From Melieria omissa (lineage: Eukaryota > Arthropoda > Insecta > Diptera > Ulidiidae), in contig OZ020268.1 of assembly GCA_963971225.1 (NCBI GenBank), forward strand, positions 55,117,900-55,181,899: 64,000 nucleotides of DNA, in the 5' to 3' direction. The notes beneath the pieces are model-generated. The model did not search any database, was not told the origin of the DNA, and saw nothing but the letters and a program-made list of their open reading frames with translations. Each line of letters starts with the position of its first letter. Positions within the stretch are counted from its first letter, which is position 1. The position numbers and the translations under genes are program-made. Shown here piece by piece: positions 21,944 to 33,449 of this stretch.

Positions 21944-23375
21944 GTGAGTGCGGCAGCGGGGGCGCCAACAAAGCCGTTTGAAAACGATTCTTTTTGTTTT
22001 TCGGCAAAGCGGGAACCCTTTTGCCAGCGCCGGAAGTGCTCATTTTTACAAACGCCAAAAGACGGAAACAGACCAAAAACAAGTAAAACAAAACTCGACC
22101 AAGGAAAATGTTTAGCGAAAATGTGTGCGAGGCAAATTAAGCTCTGGGCTTGAGCTTAAGTTAGCATGCGAGGGAGCTTTGCAATGGTAGAGAAGAGATT
22201 TTGCCAAAGGTGGCGCTGTATGTGTTGGGATAGTGTTGCCAGTGGTGCGAAAAATTTTATAGATTAACAATTAGTGAAGATTTTTTTTGATTAAATAAAA
22301 ACTCTGAAATTTTCATTAAATGAAAAAATTGATTTAAACCATAGTAAAATAATAAAGTCATCCCGATAGTGACATTTTATGTCAAGTACTCTTATTTTGA
22401 CAACTGTTCTCTCAAAGTATTTTGAATTCAACTCATTCGACATTTTTTTCGGTTTTAACCCTTTTTCAAATGTGTATTCAAATAGCTATAAGCAATGAAG
22501 TGAAAACACATAAACATAGATATGCAAGGATGATACGTATCATATAAATAAATTACTTAAATAATGCGAATGGGTTTTACGAAACAGTTTCAAAAAGTTA
22601 TCATCTAAATGTAATGCCTTCATCAATGTCTTCAGGTGCAGCGCCCATCTATTTCACTGGGTACAGAAAACATTGAAATTTGTTGGTCCCTTGTGGTTTT
22701 GCAACTGCAGCACGTCGCTGACATTTTTGATTTTCACTGCAATGCACTTCAGTTAAAATTTTCAAATAAATTTTCAATCAAATATTTTTTTTATATTTTA
22801 TATTATGAATGAAAAGTGACAGAAAATGTTCATTCATGTGAGCAAGGTTGATAGAAAACAAGGTTACGACATCAATGACAGGAAATTTGAAGTTTTCACC
22901 AGTGACGTAGTACGAATTATTTCAAATTGTCAAGGAACAGTGGGACGAGTACGACCTTTTACAAAATTAATATTTCCAAAAAAAAAAAGATTATATGAAG
23001 TGCATGTGAAGTTATTTATTTCGTTTCATTGTATTTAATATATACACATACATACTCAGTTATCAATTGCTTAAAGGAATTAAGATAGAGGTTAGGCAAA
23101 TTTGGACTCTCTGTGTTACCAATATAATTCTCTTGCTATTCAATAAAATTAATTTAATTTAATTTAATTTATTTAACAGGTAATAGAGGCATATAAGATG
23201 CAATCTTTTGCATGCCAATTAGGAACACATTCGTTTTAAGCATTACACAATAAATACAATATATATATTTTATTCAAAATACTATTTTTCAATAGTTTAT
23301 ATCAATTCATATTTTAATAGCTTCATCAATATTATTTTTAAAATTAAAAACGATTAGGTTTTTGTAAATGATTAA

Positions 23376-23865
23376 GGGCCTATTTACACGAAGGCTTTTT
23401 CCCCCTGCGTTTTTTGCAACTCTCTTTTGAAGTTGCTGCGTAAATCTTCATGCATTTACATGAAGACTTTTTACTTGCAACTTTGCTTGGCTTTTCGGAC
23501 GTTTAAGCGGCCAATTTTCTTTCATTCACATTTTCGCGTCTTTTGTGATATTCTCATTATTAAAAGAAAATGGATTTAAACAAAGAAGAAATTATTGAAA
23601 ATATTTTAGAAGTCACTGAAATTGCTATTAACTGCTTAAATTTAAACAATAGGGAAGATGTAAATATAATTGTTAGCAAAGCGTCCGGCCGGTTTGAAAT
23701 TTGAAGAAAAGTGCGAAAAAGAGCAAAGCAAATGTCAAAAAAACCCCTGGAATTTGCTGACCGTACGTGTTTGCCTACCCCGCTGACTTCTCACCACTTC
23801 TCGCCAGCAAACTCGTCACGCATGACTTTTAACGCAGGGGGAAAAGCCCTCGTGTAAATAGGCTC
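23376..23865. mobile_element. PIF/Harbinger-type MITE nested in the P-like element
   Basis: Termini GRGCCTATTTACACGARGGC continue through CTTTTYCCCCTGCGTT as inverted repeats of about 36 bp. They are flanked by TAA (23373-23375 and 23866-23868), the 3-bp TWA target duplication of PIF/Harbinger elements. It interrupts the P-like element, so it inserted later. Confidence 0.7.
23570..23704 (+). CDS. 44-residue ORF inside the Harbinger-type MITE, doubtful
   Basis: ATG at 23570 to TGA 23702-23704 encodes a small acidic, Ile/Asn-rich helix-like peptide starting MDLNKEEIIENILEVTEIAI. It starts in a usable context (gaaaATGG) and could be the remnant N-terminus of a Harbinger accessory or nuclease protein, or chance in AT-rich DNA. 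Confidence 0.2.
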   Translation: MDLNKEEIIENILEVTEIAINCLNLNNREDVNIIVSKASGRFEI

Positions 23866-24739
23866 TAACTTGGTTTGGATTTTAACTTGGAAAATAGTCG
23901 TGCTCATCGAATTCTTTTAGTAATGAAATTGATACTGTCGCGTCCACAAAAGTTCCCAAATGCGCCTTTTGAGAACCTCAAAAAATGCACCGCGTGTGAA
24001 TATGCGGATTACTCAAAATGTGTAAAAATCGTATTAAATATAAATAACGCACCATATGGCACAACAATCACGAATATTTAAATTCACAAATTACTCACAT
24101 GCTCTTTTTTGTATTATTTTGCCAACATTGGCCCACTGCACACTTCATTGTTTACGTTTTGTTTTCTATCAAAAACTCATTACAATTGCTGCAAACCGTT
24201 TTCACGAAAACGTTCACTATTGCATTTTGTATTATTCTAAAGATTCCACACCGTGTTGGTCAAATTTTCGTGCTAAATAGTAACAAAATTCAAAAAATTC
24301 CGTTGGCCAATCAAATTTTTCATAACGAATGAAAATAATTTTAAGGTGCCCAATTGACATAGGATTCAAATTTTATTTTTTTCCAAGATGAGGAAAAATA
24401 CAAGGAGAAGCAAAATTTTGTTTTAGCAAAATTCTGCACTTGTCATTGCAGAATTGGCAGCTATTCATTAAACTGTCAAAAAATATGTGTATCAACGTGT
24501 TTTCGGTCTTAAAAAGGAATATACGTACGAATAATAAAAATAAACTATTACACTCTGAAATGGTCACCTTATAAATTTTCACCAGTGACGTCATCAGCCG
24601 GATGTCGTAATCTTTATTTTATCATTCTTGCATGTGAGAATGTAGAGAAAACATAAATGCCAGCTATCAAAATAAGAGTACGTAAACAAATAGACGTCAC
24701 CTATCGGGATGACTTTATTATTTGACTATGATTTAAACA

Positions 24740-27700
24740 AACATTTCAAATTTCAAATTAAATAAAAAGTTCTGAAATTTGATTCAAATAGAAAATTGGA
24801 ATTAAAAAAAAATTATTAATTTTCAAATTTAATTATTGAGAGTGTTTTGGTTAGTTTCGATGGACTTTTTTACCCAACCAAACATTTCTTTACATAGGAA
24901 TGAGTGCACCATTGAATGCTCTGTTCATAGTCAACCTGAGGGTCGCACCTTCATTTTTGATGTCATTCAATCAGAGTGATCTCCTGAGACTCGTAAGAGA
25001 GTCCAGAAAATTTGCACCAAATAATGTGTAGTCCTCATTTGTATATGTTCTGTCTTCGATAAAATAAAACGAAAACACGAAACGAAAAAAATGAAAGGCA
25101 TTCAAATGTCATGGAAATGTATAACATTAATTCTTTGAACCTGTGTGATTTCTATTAGATTCGAGTCCAGAAAATTCTGCACAGTAGAATGTGTAGTCGT
25201 TCTCTTTTCTCCCTCTAGTTCCCAAGTTTTTAATCTTGTTAAACAAATTACAAATTAGTAATAGTTTTGTGGTTGAGAAGTAATGTTTGTTCGGGGAAAA
25301 AAATTTCATGTCAATAGGAGGCGTGATAAAGGGTGTAGAAAGTAGCAAGAAAGGGTAGTGATTTTTCGTGATTTCTTTTTATTTTATCGAAGAACACATT
25401 AAAATTTTTTTAGTTTTATTGAGGCTCACAATTTATTCGAAACAATTTTTGTTTCTCACACAATTTCAGAAATAATTATTTGCTTACTTTCTCACGAAAC
25501 TTCAACTTTGTCTTACAATTACTGCCGTTGTGCATGTGGCAGCGTTAACTGACTACATTTATTTTATAAAATATACGTGTAAAATTAGCTAGTAAAATCA
25601 TAAGGTAATTTACAGAATTTTTTTAAGCCTAGAATGTCTACAGGCCTTCTAGAGGGTTCAGCTGTCATACGAGTACTTTTCCATGAACCTAAGGTACAAC
25701 AGGCTTCTTAGCATGAAGGCTTGGGTTACTTGGCTCTCCCTTCTTTCCATGCCTCATTTATGCCTCATTTATCCATCCACTGGTTAAGGCTACACCGGCC
25801 CTTAGTGGTAAAGATTCACAGCAGATTCATCAAAAATATATATAACACACATTTTGTCTTTCCTTACTTAAAGTGAGTTGTCCAATCTAAACGCCAGAAA
25901 TATCTATACTAAATATCATTGTGATATCTATACTCATTCAAAAGCTGAGTAGCAGAAGAGCGAAGAGAAATAAGTAGGAATACTTTAAACTTTTAATAGC
26001 AGAATCAAATGTAGCTCTAATTTGAAACACCAGTTGTATTTGTACCAAATTTCATACCGATACCTTCATTTATTCAAATCGTATTGTGCCAATTAGCCAG
26101 TTGAAAGAAGAAGGCTCATAGTTTCATAGATTTAATTCAGTTTAAGTATTCAAAAACCATACTACTTAATCTTCTCTCCTAAGGTTATTTTTATTCAAAC
26201 CCAAAGTTTTCTAACTCGGGACAAAAATGTTCTAGTAAAAAGTTTACATTAGATTAGATTTGAGTGTTTTTAGTTTTTTAACTAACTTGGAACAATTGAA
26301 CAAAGGTCTTCTAGTAAAGTTTTTCTTTCTCTCCGATTTGATTGTTTGTTCTTTTAAATGTTCTTGGTGAATCGCTAGTCTTAGTCAGGGAATTGCTATT
26401 TATGTCACTTTAGAGCTCCTTTACTAGTTGACCTGGCTAACCCTTCATTTATAGACATTAACAACATTGGTCATTTCATTAGATAACTGCAATCGATCTT
26501 TTCTTGCTCCCAGGAAATTGTGTGTCTATAGCGTATTCCTACTTATGGTAGCACAAAAAGCAAAATCTGACCTATGTGAGCTTCCTAAGCTACCATCTTA
26601 ACCTAACCTAACTCACTAATGTGGTTTTCCATTAAGATAGATTGCTATGAACCCATGAACTCTTCTTTTAATTTATTTATTTATAATCAAGTCAAACACA
26701 AAATAAATTTGAAGAGACCATCAATAAAACTACACTATTACAAAGTAATAAAGCTCAATCAAAAAAATTCAACAATAATTCTTAAAAAAAATTCCAGTAG
26801 CTGCTTTTGATGTCTGCCAACTTTACTATCCATAATAACCCATCGGTATATCGAGCAACTATAAAACTCGTTTTTGAATTTTCAACATTTCTTCTTCTTG
26901 TTAGCATTCAATGAAGCTGTCAGTCACTAATGACAGTTGAGTGACCCCTCCACAGAGCAGCTAACATCAACTGCCTCCTATACATACACAAAAGTGTACA
27001 CCACGTAGCGGCAATGCTGCAGCAACTTCCGAAAAAAAAAGGAAAATGCCAGGAAAATTGGGGAAAAGCAATCAGACAGGGTGCAGGTGCTGCCTTGCAA
27101 TGGCTAATTTTGTGATTAATCTAATTGCACTTTTTACATCGACAAATTGCTTTAGTGAAGTGGAAACGTGTCGGGTGGTTTTTCAAGTTCGGTTTGGTGT
27201 ATTGTATCTCATTTTGTGCCACAATTAATGCGCATATTTTAGCATTTTTACAATGAAGCAGAAACTTTCGACAGGCCGACAGACAGAGCAGCAGCTGCCA
27301 TTGCCAACAACAAAGTTGCCTACGCGTATGCTGCCGATGATTCTATTGTTTGCAGTTGTTGGCTAAAATGTATCGAAACAAAGTACATTAACATAAAAAT
27401 CCATTTGCAACACGGCTAGCAACTTGCTACCCAATTCAATCGATTTCAATTGCGCGCATTTTAACATAATTGATTACAACAATGACCAAGTAGGAGCATT
27501 TTTTTTTTAATTTAAAAAACAGATTAAATTTGCTATAGTGCTGCGCAAGCAAATTGAAAAGGATGGTAAGAGAATGAAATACAAAATCGAAAAACAACTC
27601 AAACACTTTACACAGAATAGCAGAGCGTGTTCCAAAAAGTGAAGTGAAGTCGGCGCCGTCAAGTCAACTCCACCTGCAACGTTGGCCATAAATATGATAT

Positions 27701-29840
27701 AAAAATATTGCAATGGGATTACGTGAAGTGTCAGTCGCATTAAAGTTGCACACAATCAATCAGTAACGAGCACCGACAGTGTATTTTTTATGGCATCACT
27801 GTCACTGCCACTGCCACTGCTTCGCGTCGCAAGGACTCGCTTCAACATTCTTCTTCTTTTTTTCTGGGCAGCAATCTTGGGAAAACTTTCGTGTTGTGTT
27901 TTCTGGCACTTTTCGACTTTTTGTATGCGGAAATTTCACTCGTAGGCTACCTGCCGCCCACTCACTTTGCTTCGCTACTCCTTTAAATTCACCGCATACA
28001 ACGGCGACTGCTGCTTTTTCAACTCCATTACGTTTCCAGTGACAGCAATCCATTTATCAGCGTGCAAGCGCCGCCAACATTTGGCAGCCTAATCGCCTAA
28101 TGTGCGACTTGTGTATATATGTGTGTGTGTCTGTTCGTCGGTCGGTCGATTTCATGTGCTGCTGCGTGTTGTGTTGCGCTCCATTTCTGTTGCTGTTCAT
28201 CATTGCCGCAACCGCATTATCATCCACAGCCACATTCCGCTCCATGTCGAGCGCCATCGCATATTTAATTCGTATTGCTGCGCGTCAGATTCGATACAAC
28301 TCCTCAATGTTGGCAGATTCTTTTGGTTTGCTATCTTACAACTCCTTTCCGCTTTCACCTTCAATTAGCTTCAGGTGAGTTGCATTTCCTTTGGCAACTT
28401 CTAAGCTACTTTCAGGCTACGGCCAATCTGCCTCCAGCCACTGCTTTGGACTGTCAATTGTCTGGCTGTGGCTTTTTTGCTGTTGTAAGATGTTGCAGTT
28501 AGAGATGTCATGGAAAAAATGATGAAATTTAGATCTTTGTGGTAGGAACTGAGCGAAACGGAAAGAGGAAAAATTTAGGATTTTTATATTATTTACTAAC
28601 TAAAACACATTCGCATTCTAAGCGATCTAGGCGAATACACTACCAGCTTTTAGTGCCAAATAACTCCATCTGGTACCACGGTCTATGCGTGTCCAATTCG
28701 GTCAACCAGCTAAACCTAACCTAACTTAATCATAAACTCTAACAGTCAACATTTGAAAACCCCAAAAACGTCCGAAATACATTCGCACTGTCATCGCTAA
28801 CGGTAATGCAATATGAAACTTCCACCAGTCACTTAGGACAGCTTGCTTTCTCATTGGATTAGCGCGCTTCAACGTTGCCACTGAGGCGCACAGCCTTCTC
28901 GTCTCCCCCTCCTACTCGCGCAACGTTTTGCATGCAACGCAACTTGTGGTGTTTTTATTTTATTTATTATTTTGCCTGTTGCCGCAAATTTATCGCGTGG
29001 CCGTTGCACGCTGACATGTGCCGTGCGCTCGAGTCCTTGCTGCCTAATAACGCTTAAGTGCTGCATGTAGAAGCCGCTGTCGAGCAACTTAAGATGTCAG
29101 CGTCGATTTGGCTCGAGGTGAGCCCGCCTCCCGGGCCATCGTTGATGTTTGGTGTTGTGACGTTTGCCGACATCATCGTGTGGCGGCTGCAAATCAACAA
29201 AGTTGCGCACGCCAGCAACAGGAGCGCAACTTTCACGATTTGCTCACTTTTAAGCTAAGAAAAATCTAATATGTGCGTATCGGCGGTGTGTGTGTGTGGG
29301 GTGAGTCAAACTTTCTTATTACATTTTTAAGTAGCACTCCAGCAGCAAAAAGCCGTACCGTCGTCTGCCCGGCAGTACGACAGTACAGCAGCTGCTGCCG
29401 CTCACACATACATTCGTTCGTTAGTAATGGAATGAAATTTTTCATTCCAACTTTTCTCATATGCAACGCTCATGCACACTGTTCACCACTTGATGATTGT
29501 TCATTATGCGCGTACAACATTCTCAGCCGCAGCGGCAGCCACAGCGACAGCGAATATTTAGAGCTCATCACCGGCGCATAATACAAAGCGCAGCGTTCAG
29601 CTCTGCTCTGCTCTGCCTGCCTGTCGGTCTGCTTGTATGTAGTAGATATTCATTATCAAGCATCTAACGTCTTAATCTGCTGCATGGCAGCATTAATGTC
29701 TTTCCGCCAATTTGCCTCCGCGCTTCCTTGCGCTCTGCCTTGCGGCTGCACATTCATTAGACTGCGACAAGCCATTTAGCGACGAGTTGGCGGCGGCAAT
29801 TTGTATTGTTCGCAAATGATTCACACTACACTGGAAAATA
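24740..29840. other. non-coding stretch, presumed intron
   Basis: AT-rich. A diverged repeat pair around 'gtccagaaaattNTGCAC..aatgtgtagtc' lies near 25000 and 25165. The block 27780-29600 is GC-richer, without exon-quality frames. Two 'aacctaacctaac' stretches (26602 and 28712) occur. I see nothing else. Confidence 0.5.
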
Positions 29841-29988
29841 TGGATTAAGTCAAGAAAATAAAAAAAAACAAAAATTGGAAAATATAAATAAAATAAATAT
29901 TACATAAAATAAAAATATGAAAATTCTAATATTAATGTTAAACTGCAAAAATGTTCGAACATTAAGCCACTAATAAATCTGCCCAGAC

Positions 29989-31129
29989 TAGGGATCGCAA
30001 TTTTTTGCCATTTTGCGATCCCGGGATTTTCGGGATTGAAAAGTCAAATCCCGGGATCCCGGGATTTAATCCCGGGATTCATATAACAAATTTTTTAATA
30101 AAACAATTTTCCCGAATTGCATAAATACTTGTTTATAATATATTTATCATAAAAATGGACACATTTTAATCACATTTGGGTAGTTTCAAGATTTTTTATC
30201 TTGAATTTAATCACATTTTGTTTAACCCTTCAATTCCCATGTCCAAAATAGTGAAAAAGAAAATTTTCTTTTTAAATAAAGGAGCTTAGATACGTTTGGA
30301 TAAGACAAAAAAATACATAAAAAATGTTTAAACTACCCTCATTTTTATATTGAAAGAAACCACACAAACTCGCACTGCTTTAATTACGCGTGAAACAAAT
30401 GAATAAATTTTACAAATGACGTATCGCTAGTGTTGGTAGGAAAATTAAATAAACAAGTACTACTAATTGACTTTGCTATACAAGTGTTAGAATTTTAAAA
30501 TAAAAACCTATGTGGTAGGAAAACAAATATTAAGCATCTGTCACCTACAGGTTGGGAATTGAAGAGTTAACTTAAAAGTTTTTCATTTGACATTTAACTT
30601 CAGTTTCATAGCATTTTGTTTTATCCAAAAATGACACTTAAACATAACTTATTACTTTGCAACCGATGTATCATAAAGTGCATATATATGCATATTTGAT
30701 AAAAAAAATAAAATAGTTAATTTTTTTGTGCTTTTAGTTTTACTTCGATTATTTCGATAAAAAAGTTAAGCGTTTTGATTAACTAAAAACTGAGATCTTA
30801 AAAATGCAAAGGCATTAAGTGTTTTGTTCTCTTATCTAGAGCGAAATTTATTTCAAATGAACCCTGCTGAAGAGAAACATCCTTCAGATTCAACACTTGT
30901 TGGTTGAATGCTTAGTAAATAATCATAAGCCTTTTGCAAAAGACGCACTCTATCCCCTCCCTTCTCCCTCAAATAAGGAATTGGGTTTTTGTGCCTTAAA
31001 ATTTATTTCATTTGAACTTTGAAGCATCTTTTGCAATCCCGAAAATCCCGGGATAAAAGAATTTGAATCCCGGGATTTTCGGGACTGGAAAAAGTCCGGG
31101 ATCCCGGGATCCCGGGATTGCGATGCCTA
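29989..31129. mobile_element. hAT-like non-autonomous element with CCCGGGAT subterminal repeats (1141 bp)
   Basis: Ends TAGGGATCGCAA / (inverse) TAGGCATCGCAA, with an 8-bp target duplication gcccagac at 29981-29988 and 31130-31137. The subterminal zones are packed with inverted and direct TCCCGGGATT motifs (30015-30080 and 31035-31120), as hAT transposase-binding arrays often are. No transposase frame. A 341-bp TTAA element is nested inside, so the original length was about 800 bp. Confidence 0.8.
30226..30566. mobile_element. piggyBac-like MITE nested in the hAT-like element (341 bp)
   Basis: TTAA at 30222-30225 and 30567-30570. Termini CCCTTCAATTCCCA and the inverse of CTCTTCAATTCCCA differ at one of 14 positions. 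No ORF. Being inside the hAT-like element, it is the younger insertion. Confidence 0.7.
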
Positions 31130-32193
31130 GCCCAGACTCATTCCAGGCTCAGGCAGGTTTCAACTGGTTTCAATCAGTTTAAGCTTTCAATTAAGTTAAG
31201 TTTTGAGTTTAGGTTTTTTTTGTATAAAATATAAATCACATCAGAAAATAAAAAAAATAAAAAATATAAATGAAATAAATATTACATAAAATACAAATGA
31301 AAAATTGTAATATAAGTGTTAAAAACTGCGAAAAATGTTCCACTAAAATCTAAATTTGACATTGAGTCACTAATAAATCCGGCCAGATGTATTCCACACT
31401 CAGGCTGGTTTCAACTGGTTTTAGTCAGTTTAAGCTTTCAATTCAAATAAGTTTTAAGTTTAAGTTTTGTATTATTTGCACTCGATGCCTTGCTGAAAAG
31501 ATATAATTAACTTCTCGATCCACACACAAACGTATTTTCAGAGTATAAATTCACCACAAAACACCTTCCTTTTATTACTATTTTGGCAGCAAAAAAATAA
31601 CTGGTCACCTTGTCCGAAATTGAACGAATCAGCCTAAATGTAACCTACCCACTGTTGCGCAATGAATTCAATTTTTAGTCACAACGAATTGATTTTATTC
31701 GATTTGTATGTAACCATCCAAAATAATGAACTACAAATAGTCCCAATAATAAAGGTTCGTACTTTCATATGAGCCTGAATACATACATGCATGGGCCAAC
31801 TTATGTGCATGTACTTGTATATGTTTATACCGTTAGTACAATGAAAATAAAAATAGCAATTTCCTTGAAAAATTACATTCTAGCCCTCATGTCACACACA
31901 GTGGTGGTGTCTTCATTGGGGTATGGTTGTGTACCTTTGTATGTGTGTGAGTGTGTGAAATTGAATTTTTCCATAATTTATGCTTCACGCCCAAAGCTTT
32001 ATGTGGCAATAAGGTTGACAAGTAGTGAGGTCAATAGGCGGCAATAATTTAACATGGAATGATTACGTTAACAATTTCATTTAATATTTTTCATGAATTT
32101 TCGCCAGATTTTTACATATCAAAACAGCCAAATTTTCAGTTGTCTGTTCTTATCAGAAAATTGTTTAAACTTTTCATAGATAACTATATCAAA

Positions 32194-32495
32194 AGTTTCC
32201 GAAAACCCACTTTAAGTCAAAAAAAGTTCAAGCCTCAATTTCGGTTAGCACTACCCCAAACTTAACCTGATCTTCATTAAAAAATTTCTAAAACCAAAAA
32301 ATGCTGACACCCCAAACAATCAGTCCAAGCGTCATTCCAAGTTTCCGAAAATCCACTTTACGTCGAAAAAAATTCAAGCCTCAATTTCGGTTAGCACTAC
32401 CCGCAAACTCAACTCGACCTTCTTTTCACAACAATACAACCAAAATGTCACAAAAAAAATGCTGACACTCCAAACAATCAGTCCAAGCGTCATTC
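32194..32495. repeat. tandem duplication, about 146-bp unit
   Basis: Two units begin 'agtttccgaaaaYcCACTTTA' (32194 and 32339). They share 'aagcctcaatttcggttagc', 'aaaaaatgctgacac' and 'ccaaacaatcagtccaagcg' in order. No coding content. Confidence 0.8.
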
Positions 32496-32810
32496 AACAC
32501 ATCCATTGCCATTGTTATACTTTGAGTAATTGCTGTGTCATTTATACTGAATGCGTGCCGATTCGCAACAAATCGTCAGAATGTGGCAAGGCAGCAAAAG
32601 GCCACTCAAACAATTGTGCGCCTTTAATTTAATTTCGGCTGCGGATTAAGACGGAAATTGGCAGTTAAATTAAGTGTGCACCATAAAATCGAGCTAAATA
32701 CACTAAACTACCACTTATGTTGGTGATGTGTGCATAGTTGCCACCCCTAACAAATTTAGTCAATCAGTACACATGCAATGTTTGTCAATTGATTTTTACA
32801 AACAACAATT

Positions 32811-32870
32811 AAAATGTCTGATTTAATGTAAAATTCAATTTAAAATGTCTGATTTAATGTAAAATTCAAG
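32811..32870. repeat. 31-bp perfect tandem duplication
   Basis: 'aaaatgtctgatttaatgta' plus the following 'aaattcaa' occurs at 32811 and again at 32842, essentially without mismatch, so it is recent. Confidence 0.85.
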
Positions 32871-33449
32871 CAAAATTTCACCCACGGGCAATTTTTGTCT
32901 GGGTGCCATACCAGATCGACTCGATTCCCACAGCGCGTAGGACTCAAAATTTGATTTCTTGCCTGCGCTTGAGTGAAAGTGAAACTCAACGTGCGCCAAA
33001 GCCAACAACAACAAAATATAAAAAAGCAATAAAACAGCAAACGACGCTGAATGGAATTTATTTACTGGCATACACTCTGTTGTATGCATGTAAGTGTGTG
33101 TGTGTGAGTGTGGAAGTGCATATTTGAAATCTTGAGGCTACTTGAGCTTCGCGCAAACTTGAGTTTGTTGGCAAGAAAGTGGCGCACAACAAAGTTTGGC
33201 GCGCAAACTACGCGGGGCGGAGGGCATTAAAATTTATGGGCGCGATTTTGTTGCTATATGTGCGTTGCCGCGCATTGCTAGCTGTCGTAAGTCAAGCAGC
33301 TCTGTGCTGTTGCCCAATAGGTCTGTGCTAAGGTGTTCAATTCCGAATCCCAAAGCAGTTGGTGCATGGAATACGGTAATATATACTGATCATGGGTAAC
33401 AAAGCTGAAACTTTATGGTAATGGAATCTCGAAAACTTACTAAAAGTCC

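Larger units (their letters stand above)
22340..24730 (-). mobile_element. P-element-like transposon, degenerate, 2.39 kb
   Basis: Eight-bp target duplication ATTTAAAC at 22332-22339 and 24731-24738. The terminal inverted repeats are about 70 bp, starting CATAGTMAAATAATAAAGTC and continuing through ATCCCGATAG. P elements also start CAT, carry AAATAA and TCCCG inside a 31-bp TIR, and make 8-bp duplications. On the minus strand a short frame MKCAVGQCWQNNTKKS (ATG 24148-24146) has the CxxxxC and basic pattern of the THAP zinc finger that opens P transposases. Downstream, RFSKG (23978-23964) resembles the next THAP block, but frameshift and stop codons separate them. Length is below the usual 2.9 kb, and a 490-bp MITE sits inside. 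Confidence 0.7.
29845..31480. repeat. tandem duplication of about 250 bp, one copy split by the hAT-like element
   Basis: Copy A is 29845-29988 plus 31130-31235; copy B is about 31236-31480. They share 'taaataaatattacataaaa', 'cactaataaatc', 'ggtttcaactggtttnaatcagtttaagctttcaat' in the same order. Copy B carries a single ggccagat at the site where copy A has the element and duplicated gcccagac. Confidence 0.75.

Noticed and set aside
28100..28378. Open frame ending at a good donor (caggtgagt)
   Set aside because: Upstream part is translated GT repeat; no acceptor or start that makes a coherent exon.
26602..28730. AACCTAACCTAAC stretches resembling insect TTAGG telomere repeats
   Set aside because: Only two to three units each; flies lack TTAGG telomeres, and such words are common at ends of dispersed fly repeats.
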